A DNA stretch of 64,000 nt from assembly GCF_001577365.1 (NCBI RefSeq), contig NZ_CP014513.1, positions 2,790,001 through 2,854,000 on the forward strand, read 5' to 3'. Every line of letters starts with the position of its first letter. Within the stretch, counting starts at the first letter, position 1. The DNA is from Frondihabitans sp. PAMC 28766. GTDB taxonomy: Bacteria; Actinomycetota; Actinomycetes; Actinomycetales; Microbacteriaceae. The position numbers and the translations under genes are program-made. Under the pieces are notes generated by a model that had not been told where the DNA came from, did not search any database, and saw only the letters and a list, made by a program, of their open reading frames with translations. Positions 25,156 through 34,363 of this stretch are shown one piece after another.

Positions 25156-26214
25156 TCAGCGGGCCTGACGACCTCGGTCGACGAGCACCACGACCACGAA
25201 CGAGAGCACGATCGAGGCAACGATGCCGGCCACCAGCGACAGTTCGGGGTAGACCCCTTGCCCGTCGACGAGCCGCATGAGGTAGCCCTGCCAGCCGAAC
25301 CCGGCGGCGGAGGTGCGCACGAGGCCTTCGCCGAGCGCCGTGCCGAGCACGAGGCCCGCGACGATCGCCCAGGCCGTGCGAGTCGTGACAGGCGCCGAAC
25401 CATGCTGACCGCGACCGCGAAGGGCGAGCCGACCGAGGACGATGCCGATCCAGGCAGCCCCGACGACGGCCACGGCGCCGATCACGGCGGAGGGCACGAG
25501 TGCGGCGTGGACACCGGAGAGGACGAGCGCGACGACGACGAGGGCGGCAGAGGCCGCGGTGGAGGCGATCAGCAGGATGCGAGAGGCCCGGCCGGCCTGC
25601 AGTTCGCCATCGACGGCTCGCCGAGACCCCGTCGCCGGTGCGGGCTCGTCGATCTCGAGCAGCTCGGCGTCGGCTCGTCGCGCGCGCTCGTCGTGCACGT
25701 TGGCGGCGGGCTCCGGCACCGACTGGAGGGTCACGATCGGTGCGGCCGGGCTCGTGATGCGCTCGGGGACGATCAGTGTATTCGCTGGGATCGACGCGGC
25801 AGAGACGAACGTCGACCCGGTCTGCACCGGGATGACTCCGGTGAAGTGGAGCCGCGTGCGCTCGAGGGCGTCGAGAGCCTCGTCGGTGCCGATGCGCCGC
25901 ATCTGCTGCTCCCACGCCGCGAAGCGGGTCGCTTCGGTCTGGCGCAACTGCATCTGCGCCTGCAGGATGCCGATCAGGTCGATCGTCGCCGTGTCGGTGG
26001 TGTGCCGACCGACCAGCGGCACAAGATCCTCGTCGTCCAGCGAGCCGCGCTCGGGCGGCTCGGGAAGCGTGACGTCGGTGGGGGTGGGAGCCTCGGGCGA
26101 AGCGGTCGAGGGCGTCTCGGGCGGATCTTCGCTGGGGCGGCGGATGGGGTGCTCGGGTGCGTCCATCAGGGCCTTCACCATCCCCGTCGCTCGCGTGTCC
26201 AGCGTGTCGGTCAT
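25156..26214 (-). CDS. Membrane protein of unknown function with three to four C-terminal helices
   Basis: A 352-residue protein I do not recognise. The first 190 residues are polar, acidic and Pro/Thr-rich at the start (PSEDPPETPSTASPEAPTP). They include a stretch resembling a helical cytoplasmic segment (LIGILQAQMQLRQTEATRFAAWEQQ). The C-terminal part has hydrophobic helices at about 215-240 (ILLIASTAASAALVVVALVL), 245-265, 290-310 and 330-350. ATG at 26214 lies 6 nt after TATCAT, so it is probably leaderless; an ATG 21 nt upstream is less likely. It is divergent from the GH25 gene and upstream of the Nif3-like gene by 31 bp. Confidence 0.7.
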   Translation of the reverse strand: MTDTLDTRATGMVKALMDAPEHPIRRPSEDPPETPSTASPEAPTPTDVTLPEPPERGSLDDEDLVPLVGRHTTDTATIDLIGILQAQMQLRQTEATRFAAWEQQMRRIGTDEALDALERTRLHFTGVIPVQTGSTFVSAASIPANTLIVPERITSPAAPIVTLQSVPEPAANVHDERARRADAELLEIDEPAPATGSRRAVDGELQAGRASRILLIASTAASAALVVVALVLSGVHAALVPSAVIGAVAVVGAAWIGIVLGRLALRGRGQHGSAPVTTRTAWAIVAGLVLGTALGEGLVRTSAAGFGWQGYLMRLVDGQGVYPELSLVAGIVASIVLSFVVVVLVDRGRQAR

Positions 26215-26344
26215 GGCGGAATGATACTGGCTCACATGTTGGGATCGGGTCAGGGCGCGCGGCGTGCCGTGGCGACCTCGTGGTTATGATCGTCTCGCCG
26301 ACCCCGTCCGACCACTCTCGGGGCGGTCGAACAACGGGGGAACG

Positions 26345-27946
26345 ATGATCAACCTCAAAACGCGGGTGTCCGCGATCCTGGCCGCGTCCGCTCTGCTGGC
26401 CGGCGGGCTGCTGGCCGGCGGTGCTGCCGAGTCGGCCTCGGCCGATGCCTCGACCTGCTACCAGACGAACCCGACGTCGACGTCGACGTCGGTCAAGGGC
26501 TTCGACATCTTCGAGGACACCGGCGGGAGCCCCACGGCGGGCGCGAACATCGACTTCGCCGGCGCGCGCACAAATGGGGCTTGCTTCGTGTACATCAAGG
26601 CCAGCGGAGGCCTTCGCGTGACGAACAGCAATTTCGACGAGCAGTGGTCTGACGCTCGGAGCGCCGGCCTGTTTACGGGCACCTACTACGTAGCCGCACC
26701 CGACCTCACCGTGCCGATAATCGACGGACAGTCCGACGCCCAGCAGAGCGCCGCCTGGTTCCTCGGTCACGACGGCCAATGGGCGCCCGACGGGAAGACG
26801 CTGCCTCCGGCTCTCGACATGGAGATCAACCCCGCAGCCGTCTCGTCTTCGAAGACCTATGCGAGCGACCGCTGCTACGACATGACCTCCGGTGAACTCC
26901 GCACCTGGATCCAGCAGTTCTCGACCGCCGTGCAATCGGCCACGACTCGCAAGCCGCTGATCTACACCAACCAGGACTTCTGGAACACCTGCCTGGGCGG
27001 CTCCAGCGCCTTCGCAGCGAACCCGCTCTGGGTCGCCTCCTACGCCAAGACGCTCGCCATGCCGACGGGGTGGCCGACGTACGCGTTCCGGCAGACCTCC
27101 GAGACGCCCAACACACCGTTCCCCGGCGACCAGGACGTCTTCAACGGCACTCTGGCAAGCCTCCAGCACCAGGCCCTGGCCGACGCGTCGGCGCGGCACG
27201 ACTACACGGTCGACGGCCTTCCCGACGTTCTCTCGGCCCCGGCCGGCGGCACTCTCAGCGCCAACGTCGGCACCGGCTCGGGCACACTCACCGGCTCGGT
27301 CAGGTCGCTCGGCATCACGATTCCCTCGGGCGCTCGCGTCGTCGTGCCCGGCGACATGAACGGCGACGGCTTCGCGGATCTGTATGCGATCCTCCCGTCG
27401 GGCAGCGTCGAGTACTGGAAGGGCCTACAGGGCGGCGGCTTCGCCTCGCCCGTCGTGGAGGCGACCGGGTGGAACGTGCTCCGCACCGTCGTGGGGGTGG
27501 GAGACTTCACCGGCGACGGCAACAACGACGTCCTCGCGCGCACCTCCGCCGGTCAGCTCTGGCTGTTCCCGGGCAACGGCCGCGGCGGGTTCTCGTCGCA
27601 CCAGTTGCTCGGTTCCGGGTTCCAGTCCATGACCGCCATCGTCGGTGCCGGCGACCTGACCGGCGACGGCAAGCCCGACATGCTCGTTCGCACCAGCACC
27701 GGCCAACTCTGGATCTACCCGCGCACCTCGACCGGGTTCGCAACGCACATCAACGGCCCGACGGGCTTCGGGCCGGCCACCGCGATCTTCTCGGTCGGCG
27801 ACTTCTCGGGCGACGGTCGCGACGACATCCTGGCGCGCCTGGGCGGTGTCCTCAAGGTGTTCAAGGGCTCCGGCGACGGCAAGCTCTCGTCGGGCGTCGT
27901 GGTGAAGGCCCCTGCCGGCGTCGCGACGAACTCGTTCGTCGGCTGA
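26345..27946 (+). CDS. Secreted GH25-like lysozyme with C-terminal VCBS/FG-GAP repeats
   Basis: A 533-residue exported protein. The signal peptide is residues 1-35 (ILAASALLAGGLLAGGAAESASA). A GH25-type muramidase domain spans about 50-275, with KGFDIFEDTGG, CFVYIKASGG, PPALDMEINP and WPTYAFRQTSE. The C-terminal half has four Asp-rich calcium-type repeats (DMNGDGFADL, DFTGDGNNDVL, DLTGDGKPDML, DFSGDGRDDIL) that form a beta-propeller-like adhesion domain. A TATGAT -10 lies at about 26285 and GGGGGAA precedes the ATG. It probably cleaves or binds cell-wall glycan outside the cell. The domain order is common in soil actinobacteria; whether it acts on self or foreign walls is unknown. Confidence 0.82.
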   Translation: MINLKTRVSAILAASALLAGGLLAGGAAESASADASTCYQTNPTSTSTSVKGFDIFEDTGGSPTAGANIDFAGARTNGACFVYIKASGGLRVTNSNFDEQWSDARSAGLFTGTYYVAAPDLTVPIIDGQSDAQQSAAWFLGHDGQWAPDGKTLPPALDMEINPAAVSSSKTYASDRCYDMTSGELRTWIQQFSTAVQSATTRKPLIYTNQDFWNTCLGGSSAFAANPLWVASYAKTLAMPTGWPTYAFRQTSETPNTPFPGDQDVFNGTLASLQHQALADASARHDYTVDGLPDVLSAPAGGTLSANVGTGSGTLTGSVRSLGITIPSGARVVVPGDMNGDGFADLYAILPSGSVEYWKGLQGGGFASPVVEATGWNVLRTVVGVGDFTGDGNNDVLARTSAGQLWLFPGNGRGGFSSHQLLGSGFQSMTAIVGAGDLTGDGKPDMLVRTSTGQLWIYPRTSTGFATHINGPTGFGPATAIFSVGDFSGDGRDDILARLGGVLKVFKGSGDGKLSSGVVVKAPAGVATNSFVG

Positions 27947-27999
27947 GCAGGCGGATCGCGCTCAGCGTCGGTCTCGGCCCGGAGCAATAGTCTGGGCCC

Positions 28000-28254
28000 A
28001 TGGCAGAAGACGACGACCAGGATCCCCGCGTGCTCGGCTGGGTGCACCGCCACACCGAGCTCCTCTGGGTTCTGATCGGCGTGGTGTTCCTGATCTACGG
28101 CGTCAATGCCATCGTTCAGCTCGCCGGTGGCGTGGTCGGCCCCGACTACTCGAACGTCATCTCGAGCTTCGGTGGGGTGATCGCCGCGATCGTGGCGGGG
28201 ATCCTGGCGCTTCGCGGTCGCGCCGAGCGACGTCGGGCCGGCGACGACGACTGA
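28000..28254 (+). CDS. Small two-helix membrane protein
   Basis: An 84-residue protein with acidic ends (MAEDDDQDPR at the start, RRRAGDDD at the end) and two hydrophobic helices (LLWVLIGVVFLIYGVNAIVQL and FGGVIAAIVAGILAL). TAGTCT ends 6 nt before the ATG, a leaderless start, which supports a genuine gene. Its stop is 3 bp from the end of the convergent membrane glycosyltransferase gene. No family is recognised. Confidence 0.72.
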   Translation: MAEDDDQDPRVLGWVHRHTELLWVLIGVVFLIYGVNAIVQLAGGVVGPDYSNVISSFGGVIAAIVAGILALRGRAERRRAGDDD

Positions 28255-28257
28255 CGC

Positions 28258-30105
28258 TCATTGCCCCGGGACGCTTCGCAGTCGGGTGACGAGAGCCGCC
28301 TGACCAGTGCCCGGGCGAACCCACAGGGCGTTGTCGAAGCGGCTGTCGACTGCGGCGCGTTTCCACCCGCCGATCGTGCCGAGGGCCCACGAGCGGCGCG
28401 CGATGACGAGGTCGGTGCGCGGCATCGCGCGATCGCTGTCGACGAGGCGCACGTCGTTCGGCGCGAGGAAGAACTGGTAGGCGTTCTGGCTGATGACCGT
28501 CGACGTCTGCGGGTGCCTCCAGTCGGCCGCGGTGTCGAACGACACGGTCGGATCGCCGGCGCGCGTGACGAGCGGCGCGAGTCGGAACGCCGTCTGGTAC
28601 TGCCCGTAGACGGGCCCGACGGTTCGAGCCTGACCGATGACGGCTCCCGTGAGGGCGAAGACGAGTGCCCCGGCGAGGAGCCAGGTCGGTCGAGGTGTGG
28701 TACGTCTCACGAGCAGGAGACCGACGAGCACTCCCCCGCCGACGAGCCCGGCCTGCACGAGAGGGAGGGCGTGGTCGCCGTGCCCGACGAGCCAGTCGTC
28801 GAGAGCGAGGCCGAAGACGTTCATGGGGTTCCAGCCGGATCTCGTGTGCTCGGCTGTCGGCACGAGCGCGGCTGCGGCGAACCCGTAGCCGATCGCGACG
28901 ACGGCGAAGACGGCGACCAGCACGACGGGGCCCCGGAGGCGCCGCCGCAGTCGGCCGACGCTCGTCGTCAGCCGAACGAGCCCCAGGAACGCCAGGACGT
29001 CGGTCGCCGGTTCGAGGTAGCGCCCGTACACGTAGATGTCGAGGCGCTCGTGCGTGGCGACCGACCCGCTCATGTAGCCGACGGACACGACGAGGAGTCC
29101 CAGGATCCAGACGGCCGTCCAGCACGCCCACCCGGGCTGTCGGTCGTCGATCTCTCGCCGGACCCCGCGTGCGACGAGTGCGACACCCGGAAGCGCGAGG
29201 CCGGCCGTCGCCACGACCGCGTACCAGATCTGCCCTGACGCAGTCAGAGCCGTGGCTCCGGGCTGGCTGGCGAGCAGTTCGGCCACCCCCGTCGTCTCGC
29301 GCCCGGTCGAGTGGTACAGAACGAGCTCGAGGTGCCGGTTGAGTGCGTATCCGGCGCCGGCGACGGCGAGGGCCGAGACGAGTAGCGCGGATCCTGCGCC
29401 CCACCGTTTTCGCGCGAGCAGCAGCACGGCCCACAGGACGGTTGCTGCGACGAGCCCGACGAGGCGGCCGTGGACGGTGAACGCGAAGCCGGAGGCAGCG
29501 CCTGCCGCGGCGAACCACGCGGCGGTGGCGAGACCGCCGTGGGCGTGGGCTCGTTGAGCCGCAATGAGCCCGAGCAGCGCGGCCGCGCAGACGACGAGGC
29601 CCAGAAAGCTCTCGGAGAGCGCGAAACCCGCCATGAGCGAGTGCGCCGGAAGCGCGACGACCACGGAGGCAGCCGTCACGGCGTGCGCTCGGCGCAGACC
29701 GAGCCGGCGCGCGAGTGCAGACAGGACAGGGATCGTCGCGACGCAGCTGAGAGCCGAGAGCAGCACGGCGATCCGGTAGAACGGCAACGGATCCGGCACC
29801 AGCCACCAGACCGGCACGAGCACGAGCGACCAGCCCGGGTAGTAGGAGTCGGCTGAGATGTGCAGGGCCGGCCCGCCGGCCATCGCGATCGCGTTGGCGA
29901 GATAGCCGATCTCGTCGCCGAAGAAGACCGGTGACAGGCGCTGGTCCGCGAGAATCACGACGAGCCCCGTGGTCACGGTGGCCGCGACGAGCGCGACGAC
30001 GACCTCGGTTCGCCCGGACCGGAGGATCGAACGCAGACGCCGACCGGCAGCGAGGCGGACCGGACGCACCGGATCAGCCGCGGGGCCGCTGTCGAGGAGG
30101 GTCAC
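28258..30105 (-). CDS. Polytopic membrane glycosyltransferase, GT-C fold (GT39/ArnT-like)
   Basis: A 615-residue protein with about 12 hydrophobic helices. The first long extracytoplasmic loop carries an acidic pair in SPVFFGDEIGYLANAI, the position of the catalytic Asp-Glu in GT-C enzymes that use polyprenyl-phosphate sugars. Later loops are Arg-rich and the last 100 residues form a soluble extracytoplasmic domain (residues after about 500). The start is a GTG at 30105, 6 nt after TACAGT, a leaderless pattern. It is divergent from a GNAT gene across 50 bp. The acceptor (protein, lipid or wall glycan) is unknown. Confidence 0.8.
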   Translation of the reverse strand: MTLLDSGPAADPVRPVRLAAGRRLRSILRSGRTEVVVALVAATVTTGLVVILADQRLSPVFFGDEIGYLANAIAMAGGPALHISADSYYPGWSLVLVPVWWLVPDPLPFYRIAVLLSALSCVATIPVLSALARRLGLRRAHAVTAASVVVALPAHSLMAGFALSESFLGLVVCAAALLGLIAAQRAHAHGGLATAAWFAAAGAASGFAFTVHGRLVGLVAATVLWAVLLLARKRWGAGSALLVSALAVAGAGYALNRHLELVLYHSTGRETTGVAELLASQPGATALTASGQIWYAVVATAGLALPGVALVARGVRREIDDRQPGWACWTAVWILGLLVVSVGYMSGSVATHERLDIYVYGRYLEPATDVLAFLGLVRLTTSVGRLRRRLRGPVVLVAVFAVVAIGYGFAAAALVPTAEHTRSGWNPMNVFGLALDDWLVGHGDHALPLVQAGLVGGGVLVGLLLVRRTTPRPTWLLAGALVFALTGAVIGQARTVGPVYGQYQTAFRLAPLVTRAGDPTVSFDTAADWRHPQTSTVISQNAYQFFLAPNDVRLVDSDRAMPRTDLVIARRSWALGTIGGWKRAAVDSRFDNALWVRPGTGQAALVTRLRSVPGQ

Positions 30106-30155
30106 GGTCGCACTGTAACGGGTGAGCGTGGCGCGGATGTGGGCAGGATGGGGTC

Positions 30156-30692
30156 ATGACGTTCTTCTCGCGCGATCTCGGCGACGGCTACGACCTGGTG
30201 CTGCGCGACGCGTCGACGGTCGACGAGATGTTCGAGCTGACACTCCGCAACATCGAGCGTCTCCGCGAGTGGGAGGACTGGGCTCAGGGCGAGCAGAGCC
30301 GCGAGGCGAACGAGGCCTTCTCGAAGGCGACGCTGCACGCCTTCGCCGACGGCACGCAGCTGCCGCTCGCCCTCCGTCACGACGGCCGGATCATCGGGGC
30401 CGTGGGTCTGCGCATCGACTCGTACTCGCACTCGGGAGAGATCGGCTACTGGCTCGACGGTGAGCACGAAGGGCGCGGGGCGATGGCGCGCGCGGTCGAG
30501 GCGATCGTCGAGTGGGTGTTCGCCGACGAGGTCGTGCCGCGTCTCGAGATCCGCACGGCGACGGCGAACGCGCGCAGCCGGCGCCTGGCCGAGCGGCTCG
30601 GGTTCCGGCTCGAGGGCGAACTGAAGTCGGCCATGAAGGTGGGCGACGCGCGGCACGACGTCGTCGTCTACGCGCGCCTGGCTGACGCCTAG
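30156..30692 (+). CDS. GNAT acetyltransferase, RimJ/RimL-like
   Basis: A 178-residue N-acetyltransferase. The RimL-type pattern shows in the N-terminal ADGTQLPLALRHDGRIIGAVG, in SGEIGYWLDGEHEGRGAMARAV (pyrophosphate-binding loop) and in LEIRTATANARSRRLAERLGF near the C-terminus. Such enzymes acetylate ribosomal protein N-termini or small amines from acetyl-CoA. Its stop codon overlaps that of the convergent FAD oxidase by 4 bp. The substrate is unknown. Confidence 0.9.
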   Translation: MTFFSRDLGDGYDLVLRDASTVDEMFELTLRNIERLREWEDWAQGEQSREANEAFSKATLHAFADGTQLPLALRHDGRIIGAVGLRIDSYSHSGEIGYWLDGEHEGRGAMARAVEAIVEWVFADEVVPRLEIRTATANARSRRLAERLGFRLEGELKSAMKVGDARHDVVVYARLADA

Positions 30693-31981
30693 CGGCCCAG
30701 CACGAGGTGGTCGACGTAGCCGCCGGCGAACTTGCGGGCCGGGTCGGCGTCGGCCACCAGTGCCCTGAAGTCGTCGAGGCGCGGGTAGAGGCGGGCCACG
30801 TCTGCGGGGCCGAGGGCGGTCATCTTGCCCCAGTGCGGCCGTGGCGACAGCGGCCGCAGAGCCTCCTCGATCACGGGCAGGAGGGCGCCCACCTCGGCCG
30901 GGTGCTTCTTCCAGGTGAAGCTGAAGGCGATCGAGTCGCGCCCCGCGGTGGTCGAGAGCCACAGGTCGTCGGCGGCGATCGTGCGGATCTCGGTGACGTG
31001 CAGGTGCGGCCGGATCCGGTCGCCGAGAGCCGTCAGGATGCCGAGTGCGCGGCCGGCATCGTCGAGATCGACCACCCACTCCGACTGGATCTCGCTGCCC
31101 ACCGAGGGGGTGCGGTCGATGCGGAAGTGCGGCAGGCGCTCCGACCACGGGCCGACGGTGCCGTCGGAGGGGTTCGAGTTGCTCGTCGGGTCGATCGGGT
31201 TGCGCTCGCGGGGGTCGCGATGCGCACCGACCAGCTCGTCGGGCATGGGCACGTCGGCGGCCCCGTCGGGGACGCGGGTCTTGACGAGCAGCTCGCGCCG
31301 CGTGTCGCCGTAGTCGGTGAAGAGGCTGACGCTGTAGCCGAGACCCATGACGTCGCGGAACCCGTCGCCCTCGAGAGCCGACCAGGGCACGCCGAGGTAG
31401 GCGTCCTGTCGCATCCTGAAGCTGGGCTCGACGTCGAGCGTCACGCGCGCGGTGACACCGAGGGCACCGAGGGCGATGACGCTGCCGTCGAAGCCCTCGT
31501 CGCCGCGGCGGATCGTTCGGAGCGTGCCGTCCGGCCCGACGATCTCGAGAGAGCGGACGGCAGTCGACAGCGAGCCGAGCGTGGTGCCCGAGCCGTGCGT
31601 ACCGGTGGCGATGGCCCCGCCGACGGAGATGTGCGGCAGTGAACCCATGTTGTGAAGGGCGAGCCCTTCGGCCTCGAGCACGGTCGCGAGCTCGGCGTAG
31701 CGCGTGCCGGCGCCGACGGTCACCGATTGCCGGTCGGCGGCGATCGCTATGTTGGCGGGGATGGCGGTGGTCGTGACGAGCGCCCCGGGGCTGTCGGCCA
31801 CGGCATTGAACGAGTGGCGGGTGCCCAGCGCGCGGATGACGGGCTCGCGAGCCACGGCCTCCTGCAGCTCGTCGATCGTGTGCGGAGACAGGATGCGCGC
31901 GGCACCGTACGTGTAGGTGCCGGCCCAGTTCTGCTCGTGGCCGTCGTGGTCGACGGGGTCGCGCTCTGCGGTGGACGTCAT
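30689..31981 (-). CDS. FAD-binding oxidoreductase of the D-arabinono-lactone/alditol oxidase family
   Basis: A 430-residue VAO-type flavoprotein. The N-terminal FAD domain has IRALGTRHSFNAVADS (the His is the usual covalent FAD site in alditol oxidases), ISVGGAIATGTHGSG and VIALGALGVTARVTL. The C-terminal ALO domain contains FSFTWKKHPAEVG and HWGKM. Family members oxidise terminal hydroxyls of xylitol, sorbitol or arabinono-lactone, with O2 as acceptor. ATG at 31981 is chosen because similarity begins soon after; longer ORF sequence upstream overlaps the divergent MFS promoter. The exact sugar alcohol is not deducible. Confidence 0.9.
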   Translation of the reverse strand: MTSTAERDPVDHDGHEQNWAGTYTYGAARILSPHTIDELQEAVAREPVIRALGTRHSFNAVADSPGALVTTTAIPANIAIAADRQSVTVGAGTRYAELATVLEAEGLALHNMGSLPHISVGGAIATGTHGSGTTLGSLSTAVRSLEIVGPDGTLRTIRRGDEGFDGSVIALGALGVTARVTLDVEPSFRMRQDAYLGVPWSALEGDGFRDVMGLGYSVSLFTDYGDTRRELLVKTRVPDGAADVPMPDELVGAHRDPRERNPIDPTSNSNPSDGTVGPWSERLPHFRIDRTPSVGSEIQSEWVVDLDDAGRALGILTALGDRIRPHLHVTEIRTIAADDLWLSTTAGRDSIAFSFTWKKHPAEVGALLPVIEEALRPLSPRPHWGKMTALGPADVARLYPRLDDFRALVADADPARKFAGGYVDHLVLGR

Positions 31982-32072
31982 GCCGACCACTGTGTCACGA
32001 CCCCGTAACGTTCGGCGGATCGGCCGCGCGAGGGATCCTCGCATCCTGCCGTCTCTCGATAGGGTCGAGGCG

Positions 32073-33326
32073 ATGTCGACCGTCTCGTTGCTCCGCCACG
32101 CGCAGTTCCGGCGGATCTTCCTGGCGACATCGGTGAGCACTTTCGGCGACAGCATCGCACCGATCGCAGTGGCCTTCGCCGTGCTCGCCACGCGGCACTC
32201 GGCGATCGACCTCGGCCTGGTGCTCGCGGCCCGGACGCTGCCGCTCGCCCTGCTCTCGGTGATCGGCGGGGCCTGGGCCGACCGGCTGCCGCGCAAGAGC
32301 CTCATGGTCGCGAGCGACCTCGTGCGCCTCGGCACGCAGGGGGCGTTCGCCTTCGTGCTGGTCGGCCACTCCCCCGCGCTCGGGGCGATGGTCGCCCTGC
32401 AGGCCGGCAACGGAGCGGCGACCGCATTCTTCCAGCCGGCGTCGTCGGGGCTCGTGCAGGAGGCGGTGCCCGTCAACGACCGGCAGAGCGCCAACGCGCT
32501 GCTCTCGGCGACGGGCAACATCTCGTCGATCGCCGGGCCCGCCATCGCGGCTCTGCTGATCGCCTTCGCCGGCAACGCGTGGGCGGTCGGCGTGGACGCC
32601 GCATCGTTCGGTGTCAGCGCGCTCTTCCTGTCGCGGGTGATCGTGCCGCCGCGGGCCGTGAAAGCCAGGATCGGGATGGCTCGCGAGATCGCCGAGGGGT
32701 TCCGCGCCGTCGTCGAACGGAGGTGGCTCGGGCTCGAGATCGCCGGCTTCGCGCAGTTCCAACTCTTCATTCTCGCCTCATACGGCGTGCTCGGGCCTCT
32801 GGTCGCCGAGCGGCACTACGCCGGCGCGTCGACGTGGGCGCTCGTCGCTTCGGTGAGCGGCATCGGGGCGCTCGTCGGCGACGCGCTGTCGCTGCGTCTG
32901 CGACCGAAGCGGCCGCTGGTGGCGGCGAATCTCATCAGCCTGGGGTGCGTGCCGCTACTCGTCGCACTGGCCTTCGGGGCTCCGGTGGCGGTGCTCGTCG
33001 GGTGTGCCCTCGTCTTCGGCATCGCGCTGAGCCTGCCCGACACGCTCTGGTTCACCGTGCTGCAGGACAAGGTGCCGTCCCACCTGATGGCACGGGTGTC
33101 GTCGTTCGACTGGATGGGGTCGACGGTGCTGCGGCCCATCGGCCTGGCTGTCGTCGCGCCGGTCGCGGCCGTCTTCGGGCCCGGCGTGATCCTGGTGGTC
33201 GCTGCCGGGGCGACCGCGGCGACGCTGATGGGGTTGTTGGCCACGCCGAGCGTGCACGGGTTGATCGCGGGCCGCGAGGTCGACGAAAGGCCTTCGCCGT
33301 CGCAGTCGCCGTCACCGTCGGCCTGA
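32073..33326 (+). CDS. MFS transporter
   Basis: A 417-residue major facilitator with about 12 helices. The loop 2-3 motif is GGAWADRLPRKSLMVASD, close to the MFS consensus GxxxDRxGRR. It resembles the drug-exporter-like MFS group with an N-terminal LRHAQFRRIFLATSVSTFGDS. A Ser/Pro-rich tail ends the protein. TAGGGT ends 7 nt before the ATG at 32073, so transcription is probably leaderless. It is divergent from the FAD oxidase and its stop is 4 bp from convergent grpB. The substrate is unknown. Confidence 0.9.
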   Translation: MSTVSLLRHAQFRRIFLATSVSTFGDSIAPIAVAFAVLATRHSAIDLGLVLAARTLPLALLSVIGGAWADRLPRKSLMVASDLVRLGTQGAFAFVLVGHSPALGAMVALQAGNGAATAFFQPASSGLVQEAVPVNDRQSANALLSATGNISSIAGPAIAALLIAFAGNAWAVGVDAASFGVSALFLSRVIVPPRAVKARIGMAREIAEGFRAVVERRWLGLEIAGFAQFQLFILASYGVLGPLVAERHYAGASTWALVASVSGIGALVGDALSLRLRPKRPLVAANLISLGCVPLLVALAFGAPVAVLVGCALVFGIALSLPDTLWFTVLQDKVPSHLMARVSSFDWMGSTVLRPIGLAVVAPVAAVFGPGVILVVAAGATAATLMGLLATPSVHGLIAGREVDERPSPSQSPSPSA

Positions 33327-33330
33327 ACCC

Positions 33331-33873
33331 TCAACCGGCGGCGTTGAGCTCGAGGATCAGGCGGCGCTCGTCGGGCGTGAGGTCGGCGAGGGCCAGGACG
33401 CGCTGCAGCACGTCCGACTTGCCCACCGTGTACGTATCGATGTCCATGTCGGGGTCGGCGGCCAGCGCATCCTTGACGGCCGCGTAGGCGTCGCGAAGGT
33501 CGGCACGGCGTCGCAGGATGTCACGGACGGCCAGGTGGTTCCGCACGTGAAGCGTGCCGGAGGCGCACACGTACACGTGGCGGGCCGGCTCCTCGTCCGG
33601 TGCGCCCAGGGCTTCGCGGCCGGCGAGCCCGTAGTCGCCGACGTGCGCGTAGCCGACGGCCTCCAGGGCGCTGACGGCCGCAGCGACCTGCTCGGGCGGC
33701 ACGATCACGTCGACGTCGAGGATCGGCTTCGCCGCGAGCCCCGGCACCGAGGTCGACCCGACGTGTTCGATCCGCGCTTCCTTCACCGCCGACAGAGCTT
33801 CGAGCAGGTCTGCTGCCACACCCTCGAGCTGCACGACCCATTCGGCCCGGTAGGGCACCACATCAACGGCCAT
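33331..33873 (-). CDS. GrpB family nucleotidyltransferase-like protein
   Basis: A 180-residue GrpB/Dephospho-CoA-kinase-associated domain protein. The hallmark is IEHVGSTSVPGLAAKPILDVDV, the GSTSVPG...KPxxDxD motif of the nucleotidyltransferase fold, followed by VGYAHVGDYGLAGREAL and HVRNHLAVRDILRR. Length is normal. Function is poorly defined in the family. It lies 21 bp downstream of an unknown gene on the same strand. Confidence 0.9.
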   Translation of the reverse strand: MAVDVVPYRAEWVVQLEGVAADLLEALSAVKEARIEHVGSTSVPGLAAKPILDVDVIVPPEQVAAAVSALEAVGYAHVGDYGLAGREALGAPDEEPARHVYVCASGTLHVRNHLAVRDILRRRADLRDAYAAVKDALAADPDMDIDTYTVGKSDVLQRVLALADLTPDERRLILELNAAG

Positions 33874-33894
33874 CGACTCGCCGCACCTCTCGGC

Positions 33895-34299
33895 TCACCA
33901 CTCGACGTCACCGTGGAGGAAGAGAACGGCGCCGGTGGGACCGTGCCACTCGTCGATCCAGGCCAGCGAGCGCTTCGTGCGGCCGAGGACCGGTTCGCCT
34001 GCGCTCCGCAGCGCCTCGAGCGCTCGAGGCGAGAGCCATTCCGTTCGGCACCCCTGTGCGCTGCCGCCGCAGCCGCAACTGTCGACGGCCACGGCGCGCG
34101 CGTTCTCCACCGCCGTGGCAGCGGCGGACGAACTCAGCTCTTCGCGAACGAGACTCAGAACGGTGCCGTTCAGGTCGACGAGATTGCCGTCGTCGTCGAG
34201 CACACCGGGCCGCGGTGGCGGTTTCCGGCTCGCCGTCAGGTCCGCCCGGAGCTCGGCGGCGATCTCGGCGAGCGACTGGGCTCTCGGCTTCTTGGCCAC
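33895..34299 (-). CDS. Hypothetical protein
   Basis: A 134-residue protein I do not recognise. It starts with a GTG, has a basic N-terminus (MAKKPRAQSLAEIAAELRA) and a Cys-rich short motif in the middle (SCGCGGSAQGC), then ends with KRSLAWIDEWHGPTGAVLFL. No signal peptide or transmembrane helix is present. It is adjacent to grpB in the same orientation and divergent from a GNAT gene. Codon pattern is like its neighbours, and no longer overlapping frame fits better. Confidence 0.6.
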   Translation of the reverse strand: MAKKPRAQSLAEIAAELRADLTASRKPPPRPGVLDDDGNLVDLNGTVLSLVREELSSSAAATAVENARAVAVDSCGCGGSAQGCRTEWLSPRALEALRSAGEPVLGRTKRSLAWIDEWHGPTGAVLFLHGDVEW

Positions 34300-34363
34300 G
34301 TCCCGATCCTCGCACGGGCGTCAACGACAGCGCCAGCGTGCCGGGGCCTGCCATCATCGGAGG